Source: a bacterium (GTDB lineage: Bacteria; Bacillota; Clostridia; Oscillospirales; Ruminococcaceae). From it: a stretch of DNA of 41,074 bases. The stretch covers positions 1-41,074 of the forward strand of contig SFVK01000015.1 of NCBI GenBank assembly GCA_004561545.1, written 5' to 3'. Below, one piece after another: positions 1 through 7,992 of this stretch. Below the pieces are notes generated by a model that was given only the letters and a program-made list of their open reading frames with translations, searched no databases and had not been told where the DNA came from. Made by a program: the position numbers and the translations under genes. Every line of letters begins with the position of its first letter. Positions within the stretch are counted from its first letter, which is position 1.

Positions 1-44
1 CTTTTCTGTGTAGAGTTGTTGTAGCAAACTTATTCTAACACAGC

Positions 45-66
45 GGTCCTCGCTATGGACCTTTTT
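45..66 (+). terminator. possible terminator of a gene left of the window
   Basis: A short stem GGTCC (45-49) and GGACC (57-61) closes a 7-base loop and is followed by five T. It would end a plus-strand transcript entering from outside the window. The stem is only 5 bp, so this is tentative. Confidence 0.35.
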
Positions 67-116
67 ATTCTCCTAAATGCTCATCTTCATTTTACAATGT
101 GCCTCAAAAAGGGAAT

Positions 117-137
117 CCCTTCTCCGGTGGGGAAGGG
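117..137 (-). terminator. possible terminator downstream of cobO
   Basis: CCCTTCTCC (117-125) pairs with GGGGAAGGG (129-137) with one wobble pair. On the minus strand it is followed within a few bases by a T run (complement of 106-110). It lies past the cobO stop and would end that transcript. The loop is only three bases and the T run is offset, so confidence is low. Confidence 0.35.
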
Positions 138-195
138 GCATTTCTTTGCTTTGCATATGTTTTCTCTGGGGGCCGCGAAAATCATGTCGGGGCTG

Positions 196-708
196 TCAAT
201 ATTCGATGCCTTTACGGGCTGCAAGACCCGTCTCATAAGGATGGCGGCAGCAACGCATTTCGGTGATATAGTCGGCAGCCTGTACCATCCAGGGAGCGGG
301 CTCGCGGCCTGTCAGCACAGCCTCGCATCCGGCAGGCCGCCGGAGTACCACCTGCTTCAACAGGTCCCGGTCCACCATACCCAACTGATACGCGGCACAG
401 GCCTCGTCAAGAATCATCAGATCACAGGGCTTGCACAGAGCCTGGCGCAATAACGCGGTCTGCTGCATCCGGGTCTGTTCCTTTTCCGTCTCCGACATCT
501 GAAAAACGAATTTGGGGCATTCCATGGCGGCATAAATTGCAGCGCCCAGCGTGCGCAGCGGTTCCAACTCGCCGCTGGTTCCGTCCTTCAGGAACTGCAC
601 CACAGTGACCCGGAGTCCGCTGCCCAACGCCCGAAGCGCCAGCCCTGTGGCGGCGGTTGTTTTTCCTTTGCCTTCGCCCCAATAAAGATGCAGGCGGCCT
701 TGGTCCAT
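196..708 (-). CDS. cobO: cob(I)yrinic acid a,c-diamide adenosyltransferase (CobO/BtuR type)
   Basis: The 170-residue protein opens with MDQGRLHLYWGEGKGKTTAA, the P-loop (GEGKGKTT, residues 11-18) typical of CobA/CobO/BtuR corrinoid adenosyltransferases. LMILDEACAAYQLG is the conserved segment after the nucleotide-binding core, and a late LTGREP matches the family. The family transfers the adenosyl group of ATP to cobalt of a reduced corrinoid in the cytoplasm. An ATG six codons upstream is open, but GGGAGGAACCT directly precedes the ATG at 708, so that start is preferred. No other cobalamin gene is nearby, so a salvage role is plausible; this is inference. It is separated from degV by a terminator. 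Confidence 0.9.
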   Translation of the reverse strand: MDQGRLHLYWGEGKGKTTAATGLALRALGSGLRVTVVQFLKDGTSGELEPLRTLGAAIYAAMECPKFVFQMSETEKEQTRMQQTALLRQALCKPCDLMILDEACAAYQLGMVDRDLLKQVVLRRPAGCEAVLTGREPAPWMVQAADYITEMRCCRHPYETGLAARKGIEY

Positions 709-737
709 AGGTTCCTCCCGGCGCAAAATCGCGCACT

Positions 738-778
738 AAAATAAAGATCCGCAGGGCAAGCCGGTGCCGCCCTGCGGA
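738..778 (-). terminator. terminator of degV
   Basis: TCCGCAGGGC (748-757) and GCCCTGCGGA (769-778) form a perfect 10-bp stem with an 11-base loop. On the minus strand it runs into TCTTTATTTT (complement of 738-747). It lies between the degV stop and cobO, so the two genes are probably separate units or joined by partial readthrough. Confidence 0.8.
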
Positions 779-809
779 GTGGTTGATCAAAAGAGGGTTT
801 GCCTTCGGC

Positions 810-1649
810 TCAGTAAGTGAGGATTACGCCCTGATCCTGGGCATAGAAGCTGCACAGGCCGCTACAGGGGACAAGATCCACCTGAGCGGAAGGCCATTTG
901 GCATGGATGCCGTGCTCCAACAGGCCGGCAGCGTTTTCGTTGTTGCACTGGCTGATCAGCACGGGGCGGCTTCCGTCAAAGCCGTCCTCATCCATCTGTT
1001 CCAGAATTTTGGCAAGAACCCGGCTCTCTCCTCGGGTTTTGAAGAAAAAGTCAATCTTGCCGTCGGGGGTACGGCGTCCCAAAACCCGCATATTTAGCCG
1101 CCCTGCAATAAAGCCGACCACGCGGTTGACCCGCCCGGCCTTGGCCAGATTTTCAAAGCTGGCCAGCGCAAACAAAATGTGACCGCTCTCGCTCCAGCGG
1201 GTCAGCTCACTGCAGATTTCGTCAAAGTCCCGGCCCTCCCCAATCAGCCGGTTGGCCAGTGCAGCGGCACCGGCCAGCGCGCCGGAACAGCTCAGGGTGT
1301 CCAGCACAAAAATCCGCTTTTCGGGGTGCTCTTCCAGAACCATCTCCCGCGCGGCCATGGCGGCATTGTAGCTGCCGGAAAGATTGTGGCTGATGGTCAG
1401 TGCAATGGAATCGTCCGCCTGCAGAAAGTATTCGGCCCATTCCTCGGGGCTGGGACAGGCAGTGGAGCTTGCGCCGTTGTAGTCGGTCATGGCCTGGATC
1501 ATCTGGCGGGTGTTCAGCGTGGGAAGGTCCACATATTCCCGTTCCCCCACACGGATTTTAAAGGGGACCAGTGCAAACTGAACCCCTGGGGACAAGGGGG
1601 AAAGCTCACGGATTTCGCAAGAAGTATCAGAAACAATCATCCATGCCAT
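810..1649 (-). CDS. DegV family fatty-acid-binding protein
   Basis: The 279-residue protein starts MAWMIVSDTSCEI, the DegV N-terminal strand. It carries the family features in order: SSTACPSPEEW near residue 65, the ligand-binding SHNLSGSYNAA segment, then a C-terminal half with LASFENLAKAGRVNRV and GRLNMRVL. DegV (FakB-like) proteins bind a fatty acid; in many Firmicutes they present it to the FakA kinase. No fakA is in the window, so the partner is unknown. The open frame extends 12 codons upstream, but GGGAGGGTCG sits before the ATG at 1649, so that start is chosen. A good SigmaA promoter lies upstream. Confidence 0.9.
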   Translation of the reverse strand: MAWMIVSDTSCEIRELSPLSPGVQFALVPFKIRVGEREYVDLPTLNTRQMIQAMTDYNGASSTACPSPEEWAEYFLQADDSIALTISHNLSGSYNAAMAAREMVLEEHPEKRIFVLDTLSCSGALAGAAALANRLIGEGRDFDEICSELTRWSESGHILFALASFENLAKAGRVNRVVGFIAGRLNMRVLGRRTPDGKIDFFFKTRGESRVLAKILEQMDEDGFDGSRPVLISQCNNENAAGLLEHGIHAKWPSAQVDLVPCSGLCSFYAQDQGVILTY

Positions 1650-1710
1650 AATCGACCCTCCCGCACCCGCGGAATAGCGGGGCAAAATATCAAATTTGTG
1701 TCTTTATTTT

Positions 1711-1739
1711 ATTATAAATGCCGGTGGGGGAAGCGTCAA
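1711..1739 (-). promoter_or_regulatory. SigmaA promoter of degV
   Basis: On the minus strand TTGACG (complement of 1734-1739) and TATAAT (complement of 1711-1716) are separated by 17 bp, close to the SigmaA consensus. It lies about 62 bp upstream of the degV start codon. Confidence 0.85.
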
Positions 1740-1773
1740 GTGCGCAGCATCCATTTTTCCGCAAAAGGCGCTG

Positions 1774-1812
1774 GAAGGCCCTAAAAATTACATGTTAATT
1801 TTTAGGGCCTTC
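1774..1812. repeat. 17-bp perfect inverted repeat in the degV/SGNH divergent region
   Basis: The arms are 1774-1790 and 1796-1812, perfectly complementary over 17 bp, with a 5-base loop CATGT. Neither side is followed by a T run. No gene points into it, because degV and the SGNH gene diverge from this region. It ends two bases before the -35 of the downstream promoter. It may be an operator or a structural palindrome rather than a terminator. Confidence 0.8.
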
Positions 1813-1814
1813 TA

Positions 1815-1844
1815 TTGCGTGAGCAGGGGAGAAAGAGGTATAAT
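1815..1844 (+). promoter_or_regulatory. promoter of the SGNH hydrolase gene
   Basis: TTGCGT (1815-1820), an 18-bp spacer and TATAAT (1839-1844). The -10 is perfect and the -35 is weak. The 17-bp palindrome abuts the -35 element. Confidence 0.65.
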
Positions 1845-1903
1845 AAATCCAGACCATATTGCTTGCCTGTGTCGGCTGTCCAATTTAAGGAGTACCCCGC
1901 TGC

Positions 1904-2902
1904 ATGTCTGATTATTACAACTATCGCAACAAAATTGAAAGGGAACGTCGCCGCCGCCGCGCTGTCATCGCGCTGCTGTGCGTTCTGGTGCTGCTCTGCG
2001 CTGCGGTGGGGCTTTACTGGTTTTCCCGTCGCCGCCAGCCGGAGGAGCAAACTCCTGCGGCGGTTCCTGCTGCCGCAACGCCGGAGCAGGCAACACCGGA
2101 ACAGGCGACGCCGGTGCCCACAGCGGCTCCGGCGCCGCAGCGGATTCTTCCTGCCATTGAGAACGCTGTGTGGGACAGCTCCCAGCCGGTGGAACAGACG
2201 ATTGACTTTGAATATCTGAACACGGATTCCCGAATGGTGGGGCTGCCCGCTCTGGGCCGTGTGACGCGCAGCCATTTTGACACTGTGACTTTCCTGGGAG
2301 ACAGCATCACGGAAGGAATGGAATGCTATGCGACAGGCTACCAGAATGCCCATGTGCTGGCCTATCGCGGCGCGGGGCCGGACAGCGCCGTGAACAACGC
2401 CACCATTGAGGATAAGATCCGCAAGGTTTCTGAGCCGGTGTTTGACGCGCTGGTGGCCACCCAGCCCGATGCCATCTATATTTTGTTCGGGACCAACACC
2501 ATGGTGGCCCAGAACAATGAGGACAAGTTCATCGCTTACTATGAGCGTCTCATTGACATGATCCATGAGAGTATGCCGGGTGTCTCGATCTATGTGCAGT
2601 CCATCCCTGGTGTGCAGGAATGGGTCAGGGACACCAAACCCGGCCTGGACAACGACCGCCTTCGCGTGGTGAACAACCTTCTGGCCAATATGACGCTGCG
2701 CAAGGGCTGCTACTTTGTCAACATCGCCGAGGTGCTCAATGGCCCCGATGGCAGTCAGATTGACGAATATGCGGTGCAGGACGGCATCCACCTTCAACCT
2801 TCCGCCTATACAGCCTGGTGCGACTATCTTGCCACCCATACCGCGTGGGATCGCCGCAACCGGTATGAGGGGGAGAACCCTCTGTATATCCTGGGAACCT
2901 GA
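1904..2902 (+). CDS. membrane-anchored SGNH/GDSL-family hydrolase
   Basis: The 332-residue protein has a charged N-terminus (ERERRRRR), one transmembrane helix at about 20-40, then a Pro/Ala/Thr-rich linker with a TPEQA repeat (about 48-80). The hydrolase domain follows: FLGDSITEG (nucleophile Ser134), FGTNT near 195-199 and DGIHL (Asp293, His296) as the catalytic dyad. The topology places the domain outside the cell. SGNH enzymes of this layout are esterases or O-deacetylases, often acting on peptidoglycan or surface polysaccharide; the substrate here cannot be read. The SD AAGGAG lies 11 bases before the ATG. The gene is monocistronic, with its own promoter and terminator. Confidence 0.85.
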   Translation: MSDYYNYRNKIERERRRRRAVIALLCVLVLLCAAVGLYWFSRRRQPEEQTPAAVPAAATPEQATPEQATPVPTAAPAPQRILPAIENAVWDSSQPVEQTIDFEYLNTDSRMVGLPALGRVTRSHFDTVTFLGDSITEGMECYATGYQNAHVLAYRGAGPDSAVNNATIEDKIRKVSEPVFDALVATQPDAIYILFGTNTMVAQNNEDKFIAYYERLIDMIHESMPGVSIYVQSIPGVQEWVRDTKPGLDNDRLRVVNNLLANMTLRKGCYFVNIAEVLNGPDGSQIDEYAVQDGIHLQPSAYTAWCDYLATHTAWDRRNRYEGENPLYILGT

Positions 2903-2920
2903 TTCCCTGTTTTCTGTATC

Positions 2921-2951
2921 AGCTCCCCGAGCGGCTGCCCGGGGAGCTTTT
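2921..2951 (+). terminator. terminator of the SGNH hydrolase gene
   Basis: AGCTCCCCG (2921-2929) pairs with CGGGGAGCT (2940-2948) around a 10-base loop, followed by a short T run. It begins 18 bases after the stop codon. Confidence 0.85.
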
Positions 2952-3170
2952 CTGCTGCCATGAACCGGCAGTATCCCGGTCAAGAGAAGAAAAACACAAT
3001 CCTGAATTCCCATTTTTTTCAAGGAAAATTTTATGCAAGGTCTGCTGCATTTTTCGATAACAAAATCATTTTTCGTCTAAAGCCACAAGGAAGGGAAGAA
3101 AGATATAGCTATTTTACACAAATCGACAAGACCACTTACGAAAATTTTAGCGCTTTATTACAGAAAAAAC
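2952..3170. other. AT-rich intergenic region without a recognisable gene
   Basis: This is the left part of a 438-base gap between the SGNH gene and glgB. It is clearly richer in A+T than the genes around it. It holds a 78-codon open frame (2960-3196) with no ribosome-binding site and an unremarkable composition, which I do not call a gene. The right part of the gap holds the glg promoter and leader. Confidence 0.6.
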
Positions 3171-3199
3171 TTGAAATTCTATTCCAAAACAGTTAATAT
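3171..3199 (+). promoter_or_regulatory. SigmaA promoter of the glg cluster
   Basis: TTGAAA (3171-3176), a 17-bp spacer and TAATAT (3194-3199). Transcription should begin near 3206, giving a leader of about 135 bases before the glgB GTG. Confidence 0.75.
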
Positions 3200-3215
3200 A
3201 GAGATAGTTAAACAT

Positions 3216-3285
3216 ATGGTCCAAAGGACTGCGCAAAATTCCCACAAAGGATGCCAGATCTGAACGGATCAGACCATTTTGCATC
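3216..3285 (+). promoter_or_regulatory. structured 5' leader of glgB with competing pairings
   Basis: The leader contains GTCC-AAA-GGAC (3220-3230), GCAAAAT (3233-3239) complementary to ATTTTGC (3276-3282), and TCTGA-ACGGA-TCAGA nested inside. ATGGTC (3216-3221) can pair with GACCAT (3272-3277), and GATGC (3250-3254) with GCATC (3281-3285), which competes with the GCAAAAT pairing. I recognise no known riboswitch class. It may be a regulatory leader or chance folding. Confidence 0.3.
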
Positions 3286-3340
3286 GGAGGCGGGGGATTG
3301 CCCGGCTGTCCGGTCGTTACAAAAAAGGGGAGATCAAAAG

Positions 3341-5428
3341 GTGAAACAAACAAAACCAGCGGCCAAACCCTCTGATTTGCCGGTTTACCTGTTCCATCAG
3401 GGAAACAACTTTGAGGCGTACCGCTATTTTGGCGCCCACCTGTGCGAACAGGATGGCCAGGCCGGAGCTGTGTTCCGTGTCTGGGCGCCGCACGCCAAGG
3501 CCGTATCCGTGGTGGGCGATTTTAACAGCTGGGTTCCCACCAGCCATCCCATGACAAAGGCCTCCGAGGGAATTTGGGAGCTGTTCATTCCGGGGATCAA
3601 GGCATACGACGTGTATAAATATTGCATTACCACCCCGGCGGATGAACTGGCTTATAAGGCAGACCCTTATGCGTTCCACACCGAAACCCGCCCGTCCAAC
3701 GGCAGCAAGGTGTATGACATCGGCGGCTTTGCCTGGCATGATGCCGCCTGGGAGGAAGCGCAGAAAAAGACCGACATCATCAACGGACCGGTCAGTATCT
3801 ATGAGATGCACGCCGGAAGCTGGAAGATGAAGGAGGAGGACGTTCCCTACAACTACTCCGAGCTGGCTGACCAGCTGATCCCGTACATTAAAGAGATGGG
3901 CTATACCCATGTGGAACTGATGCCCATCACCGAATACCCCTTCGATGGCAGCTGGGGCTATCAGGTTACGGGCTATTTTGCCCCCACCAGCCGCTACGGC
4001 ACGCCCCATGATTTCATGACCTTTGTGGACAAGATGCATGAGGCCGGCATCGGCGTGATTCTGGACTGGGTGCCCGCCCATTTCCCCCGCGATGGTTACG
4101 GCCTGTACAACTTTGACGGCGCGCCCTGCTATGAGGACCCCAACCCCCGCCGCGGCGAGCATAAAGAGTGGGGCACCATGGTGTTCAACTTCGGTATGCC
4201 TGAGGTGGAGAGCTTCCTGGTTTCCAGCGCTCTGTTCTGGGTGGAACAGTACCATGTGGACGGCCTGCGCGTGGACGCGGTGGCCAGTATGCTGTATTTG
4301 GACTACAACCGCCGTGATGGCGAGTGGGAACAGAACGTCAAGGGCGGAAAGGAAAACCTGGAAGCCATCGCCTTCCTGCAGAAATGCAACACCGCTGTGC
4401 TGAGCCGTCACCCCCACAAGATGATGATTGCCGAGGAATCCACTGCTTGGCCGCTGGTCACCAAGCCCGCTGCCGACGGCGGCCTGGGCTTCAACTTCAA
4501 ATGGAACATGGGCTGGATGAACGATATGCTCAGCTATATGAAGACAGACCCGCTGTTCCGCGCCGGCAACCACGGCAAAGTGACCTTCAGTTTCTTCTAT
4601 GCGTTCAGCGAAAACTTTGTCCTCCCCATCAGCCATGACGAGGTTGTTCACGGCAAGTGCAGCCTGATCAACAAGATGCCCGGCGACTATGAGGCCAAGT
4701 TCTCCAATCTTCGTACCTTCTATGGCTATATGATGGCGCATCCCGGCAAAAAGCTGCTCTTCATGGGCCAGGAATTCGGCCAGTTCATTGAGTGGGACGA
4801 GAAAAAGCCGCTGGACTGGATGCTGCTCGGCTACGACAAGCACCAGCAGCTTCAGACCTATGTGAAGGATCTCAACCATTTCTACCGCGACACGCCCGCA
4901 CTGTGGCAGGTGGATTACAGCTGGGAAGGCTTCCAGTGGATTGTGCCGGATGACAACCAGCAAAGCGTTATCGCCTTCCTGCGCCGCGATGCCAAGGGCA
5001 AGATGCTGCTTGTGGTCTGCAACTTCAATCCTGTTCTGCGGGAAAGCTACTCCATGGGCGTGCCCAACCCCGGTACATACAAGGAACTCATCAATTCCGA
5101 TGATGTCAAATATGGAGGTTCCGGCGTGACCAACGGCAGCCTCAAGAGCGTCAAAGGTCCCATGCACGGCTTTGACCAGCATATCAATGTGACGTTGCCG
5201 CCGCTTTCCACCATTTATTTCAGCGTCCCGGCTTCCCGCAAGAAGGCTGTCAAGCCTGCCGAAGCCGCCAAGACGGAGCCTGCGCCCGCAGCGGCGGAAA
5301 AAACCGTGCCCAAAAAGCGCGCCTGCAAGCCCCGCGCCAAGGCTGCGCCCGCTGCGGAGAAGGCCCCCGCCAAAAAGACCCGGACCGCAAAATCCACAAA
5401 GGCCAAAACACCGGAGACTGAAAAGTGA
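3341..5428 (+). CDS. glgB: 1,4-alpha-glucan branching enzyme with a basic C-terminal tail
   Basis: GlgB cuts alpha-1,4 glucan chains and rejoins them as alpha-1,6 branches. The 695-residue reading has an N-terminal CBM48-type domain (FRVWAPHAKAVSVVGDFNSW, about 45-65), then a GH13 barrel. Catalytic residues are visible: Asp312 in DGLRVDAV, Glu365 in IAEES and Asp433 in SHDEVVH. After the final beta domain (about residue 632) comes a 63-residue tail of Lys, Ala, Pro and Thr (AAEKAPAKKTRTAKSTKAK and similar) that resembles histone H1 tails and is not part of the usual enzyme. The frame is open from an ATG at 3251, but AAGGGGAGATC precedes the GTG at 3341, so that start is chosen. It is first gene of glgBCDA. 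Confidence 0.93.
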   Translation: MKQTKPAAKPSDLPVYLFHQGNNFEAYRYFGAHLCEQDGQAGAVFRVWAPHAKAVSVVGDFNSWVPTSHPMTKASEGIWELFIPGIKAYDVYKYCITTPADELAYKADPYAFHTETRPSNGSKVYDIGGFAWHDAAWEEAQKKTDIINGPVSIYEMHAGSWKMKEEDVPYNYSELADQLIPYIKEMGYTHVELMPITEYPFDGSWGYQVTGYFAPTSRYGTPHDFMTFVDKMHEAGIGVILDWVPAHFPRDGYGLYNFDGAPCYEDPNPRRGEHKEWGTMVFNFGMPEVESFLVSSALFWVEQYHVDGLRVDAVASMLYLDYNRRDGEWEQNVKGGKENLEAIAFLQKCNTAVLSRHPHKMMIAEESTAWPLVTKPAADGGLGFNFKWNMGWMNDMLSYMKTDPLFRAGNHGKVTFSFFYAFSENFVLPISHDEVVHGKCSLINKMPGDYEAKFSNLRTFYGYMMAHPGKKLLFMGQEFGQFIEWDEKKPLDWMLLGYDKHQQLQTYVKDLNHFYRDTPALWQVDYSWEGFQWIVPDDNQQSVIAFLRRDAKGKMLLVVCNFNPVLRESYSMGVPNPGTYKELINSDDVKYGGSGVTNGSLKSVKGPMHGFDQHINVTLPPLSTIYFSVPASRKKAVKPAEAAKTEPAPAAAEKTVPKKRACKPRAKAAPAAEKAPAKKTRTAKSTKAKTPETEK

Positions 5429-5482
5429 TCGGGTGTACGGATAAAATCTGGCAAAACACCAAATTTTAAGGGGAGAATAATT

Positions 5483-6706
5483 ATGGCTAAAGAAATGATC
5501 GCAATGATCCTGGCTGGCGGCCAGGGTTCGCGCCTCTACGCGCTGACCCAGAAGCTCGCAAAGCCGGCAGTGCCGTTCGGCGGAAAGTATCGTATCATCG
5601 ACTTCCCGCTGTCCAACTGTGTCAATTCTGACATTGATACCGTTGGCATCCTGACGCAGTACCAGCCGCTGGTCCTGAACGAATACATCGGCAATGGCCA
5701 GCCCTGGGACCTTGACCGTCTGCACGGCGGCGTGCATGTTCTGCCGCCTTACCAGCAGGCTTCGGGTTCTGACTGGTACAAGGGCACTGCAAACGCAATT
5801 TACCAGAATATTTCCTTCATTGACCGCTATGACCCGCAGTATGTCATCATTCTGTCCGGCGACCAGATCTGCAAGCAGGACTACGCCGATTTCCTGCGCT
5901 TCCACAAGGAAAAGAACGCGGAGTTCTCTGTCGCCGTCATGGAAGTGCCATGGAGCGAGGCGTCCCGCTTTGGCCTGATGGTCACCGATGAGGATGACCG
6001 CATCAACGAGTTCCAGGAAAAGCCGAAGAACCCCAAGAGCAATCTGGCTTCTATGGGCATCTACATCTTCAACTGGGACATTCTCAAGAGCTACCTCATC
6101 GCCGATGAGAACGATCCCACCAGCGAGAACGACTTTGGCAAGAACGTCATTCCCGCGCTGCTCCGCGACAACCGCCGTATGTATGCATACCGCTTCAGCG
6201 GCTACTGGAAGGACGTGGGCACCATCTCCAGCCTGTGGCAGGCCAACATGGAAGTCCTTGATCCCGCCCACTCCGGCATCAACCTGTTCGATGAAAACTG
6301 GAAGATTTATTCCCGCAACTCCGGCCGTCCCTGCCAGCGCATCGGCGCGGACGCCAGCATTGTCAACTCGATGATCACCGAAGGCTGCCAGGTGGATGGC
6401 ACCGTCAAGAACTCCATCCTGTTCCCCGGTGTCGTGGTGGAGAAGGGCGCTACCGTGGAAGCGGCGGTTGTCATGGGCGGCACCGTCATCAAGGCGGGCG
6501 CCAGGGTTGAGCACTGCATCGTGGCGGAGAACGTCACCATCGAGGAGGGCGCCACCGTCGGCAAGATGCCGGAGGACGGCCTCAACATTGCCGAGCCCGG
6601 CGAGGTCGCTACCGTCGGTTCCGGCGTCAAGATCGGCAAGGGCGCCACGGTCGGCCCCAAAGCAATGGTTTCCAATGATGTGAAGGATGGTGAGGAACAA
6701 TGGTAA
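5483..6706 (+). CDS. glgC: glucose-1-phosphate adenylyltransferase, catalytic subunit
   Basis: GlgC makes ADP-glucose from glucose 1-phosphate and ATP, the committed step of bacterial glycogen synthesis. The 407-residue protein starts MAKEMIAMILAGGQGSRLYA with the nucleotidyltransferase signature GGxGxRL (residues 12-18). It continues with the FPLSNCVNSDI segment and a DRLHGGVHVLPP loop. The C-terminal quarter is a left-handed beta-helix of imperfect hexapeptides (VVVEKGATVEAAVVMGGTVI). The SD GGGGAGAAT lies before the ATG. Its last 7 bases overlap the start of glgD, which implies coupled translation and a shared complex. Confidence 0.96.
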   Translation: MAKEMIAMILAGGQGSRLYALTQKLAKPAVPFGGKYRIIDFPLSNCVNSDIDTVGILTQYQPLVLNEYIGNGQPWDLDRLHGGVHVLPPYQQASGSDWYKGTANAIYQNISFIDRYDPQYVIILSGDQICKQDYADFLRFHKEKNAEFSVAVMEVPWSEASRFGLMVTDEDDRINEFQEKPKNPKSNLASMGIYIFNWDILKSYLIADENDPTSENDFGKNVIPALLRDNRRMYAYRFSGYWKDVGTISSLWQANMEVLDPAHSGINLFDENWKIYSRNSGRPCQRIGADASIVNSMITEGCQVDGTVKNSILFPGVVVEKGATVEAAVVMGGTVIKAGARVEHCIVAENVTIEEGATVGKMPEDGLNIAEPGEVATVGSGVKIGKGATVGPKAMVSNDVKDGEEQW

Positions 6707-7824
6707 GCAGCAACGCGAATGCTCTGGGCGTCATTTTCGCCAACTCTTATGATAACCTTGTCCCCGAACTGGTGGCGGAGCGCACGATGGGCTCCATCCC
6801 GTTCGCGGGCCGTTACCGCATGATCGACTTTGTTCTGTCCAACATGGCCAACGCCGGCATCGACAATGTTTCGGTCATCGTCCGCAAGAACTACCATTCC
6901 CTGATGGATCATCTGGGCTCCGGCCGTGAGTGGGACCTGACCCGTAAGCGCGGCGGTCTGAACATCGTTCCCCCCTTCGCAGAGCGCAGCGTCAAGCTGT
7001 ACAGCGGCCGCGTGGACGCCCTGGCCAGCGTGCTGTCCTGGCTGCAGGCCCAGAAAGAGCGCTATGTGATCCTGTCCGATACCAACGTGGCCATGAACTT
7101 TGATTTCAATAAGCTCATTGATGCCCATGTTGCTTCCGGCGCGGATGTGACCATGGTTTATAATCGCTCCGAGATTCCCGACGGCGCCCGCAACGACAAC
7201 TACACCATCCGCATCGACAACGGCCGCGTCACCGAGCTGCTCTCCAACGATTATCGTCCCGGTGTGCAGAATCTGTCCCTCAACCTCTACATTATCGAGC
7301 GTGAAACCCTCATCCAGCTCATCCGTGACGCTGCGGTTCGCGGCCTTGTCTACTTTGAGCGCGACATTCTGGCCCGCAACCTCAACCTGCTGAACGTCCA
7401 GGCTTACGAGTTTGATGGGTATGCCGCCCGCATTGCCGACATGAAGAGCTACTTTGACGAGAATATGCGTCTGCTGGAGCCCGGCAACGTGGACAAACTC
7501 TTTGATCCCGCCAACCCCATTTACACCAAGATCCGTGACGACAACCCCACCCGTTATCTGGAAGGCAGCAAGGTGAAGAACAGCCTGCTGGCCGATGGCT
7601 GTGTCATTGAGGGCACGGTGGAGAACAGTGTGCTCTTCCGCGGCTGCCAGATCAAGAAGGGCGCCGTTGTCAAGAACTGCGTGCTCATGCAGGATACCGT
7701 GGTTGAGGAAGGCTGCACGGTCGAGTATGTGGTCAGCGACAAGAATGTGCATATCACCTCCGGCAAACAGCTGACCGGAACGGACTCCTTCCCGGTCTTT
7801 GTTGCCAAAGGTCACACTGTCTGA
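6700..7824 (+). CDS. glgD: GlgD subunit of ADP-glucose pyrophosphorylase
   Basis: The 374-residue protein is a GlgC paralogue. It keeps the fold (PFAGRYRMIDFVLSNM, VRKNYHSLMDHLGSGREWDL, a C-terminal beta-helix) but has ANALGVIFANSYDNL where GlgC has the GGxGxRL nucleotide-binding loop. In Firmicutes GlgD is a non-catalytic or weakly catalytic partner of GlgC. The loss of the loop here fits that role. The ATG lies inside the last codons of glgC (7-base overlap). The SD is within glgC (GGTGAGGAAC). Confidence 0.94.
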   Translation: MVSSNANALGVIFANSYDNLVPELVAERTMGSIPFAGRYRMIDFVLSNMANAGIDNVSVIVRKNYHSLMDHLGSGREWDLTRKRGGLNIVPPFAERSVKLYSGRVDALASVLSWLQAQKERYVILSDTNVAMNFDFNKLIDAHVASGADVTMVYNRSEIPDGARNDNYTIRIDNGRVTELLSNDYRPGVQNLSLNLYIIERETLIQLIRDAAVRGLVYFERDILARNLNLLNVQAYEFDGYAARIADMKSYFDENMRLLEPGNVDKLFDPANPIYTKIRDDNPTRYLEGSKVKNSLLADGCVIEGTVENSVLFRGCQIKKGAVVKNCVLMQDTVVEEGCTVEYVVSDKNVHITSGKQLTGTDSFPVFVAKGHTV

Positions 7825-7874
7825 TTCGCCCAAAAGCCAAGCCGCCAACTCTCCCCGGCGGGTGGCTGATTGAG

Positions 7875-7912
7875 TGGGGCGGGGGAGTGCCTGAACACCC
7901 CCGCCCCATTTT
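7875..7912 (+). terminator. hairpin terminator between glgD and glgA
   Basis: TGGGGCGGGGG (7875-7885) and CCCCCGCCCCA (7898-7908) form an 11-bp GC-rich stem followed by TTTT. It lies within the glg cluster, so it should lower or gate transcription of glgA relative to glgBCD. Confidence 0.75.
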
Positions 7913-7992
7913 CTTGGTTTGTTCTGTCAGCCCGTTTTATGGGCTGCTTCGGGCCCGGCTTTCCGCCCGGGACCAGATTTAAGGAGGTTCAC

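Noticed and set aside
2960..3196. A 78-codon frame in the gap before glgB
   Set aside because: There is no ribosome-binding site. The sequence around it is AT-rich non-coding DNA and includes the glgB promoter.
3317..6700. A 1127-codon open frame on the minus strand
   Set aside because: It lies opposite glgB and glgC, both clear genes. Long antisense frames are common in high-G+C genes with strong codon bias; the translation has no recognisable domain.
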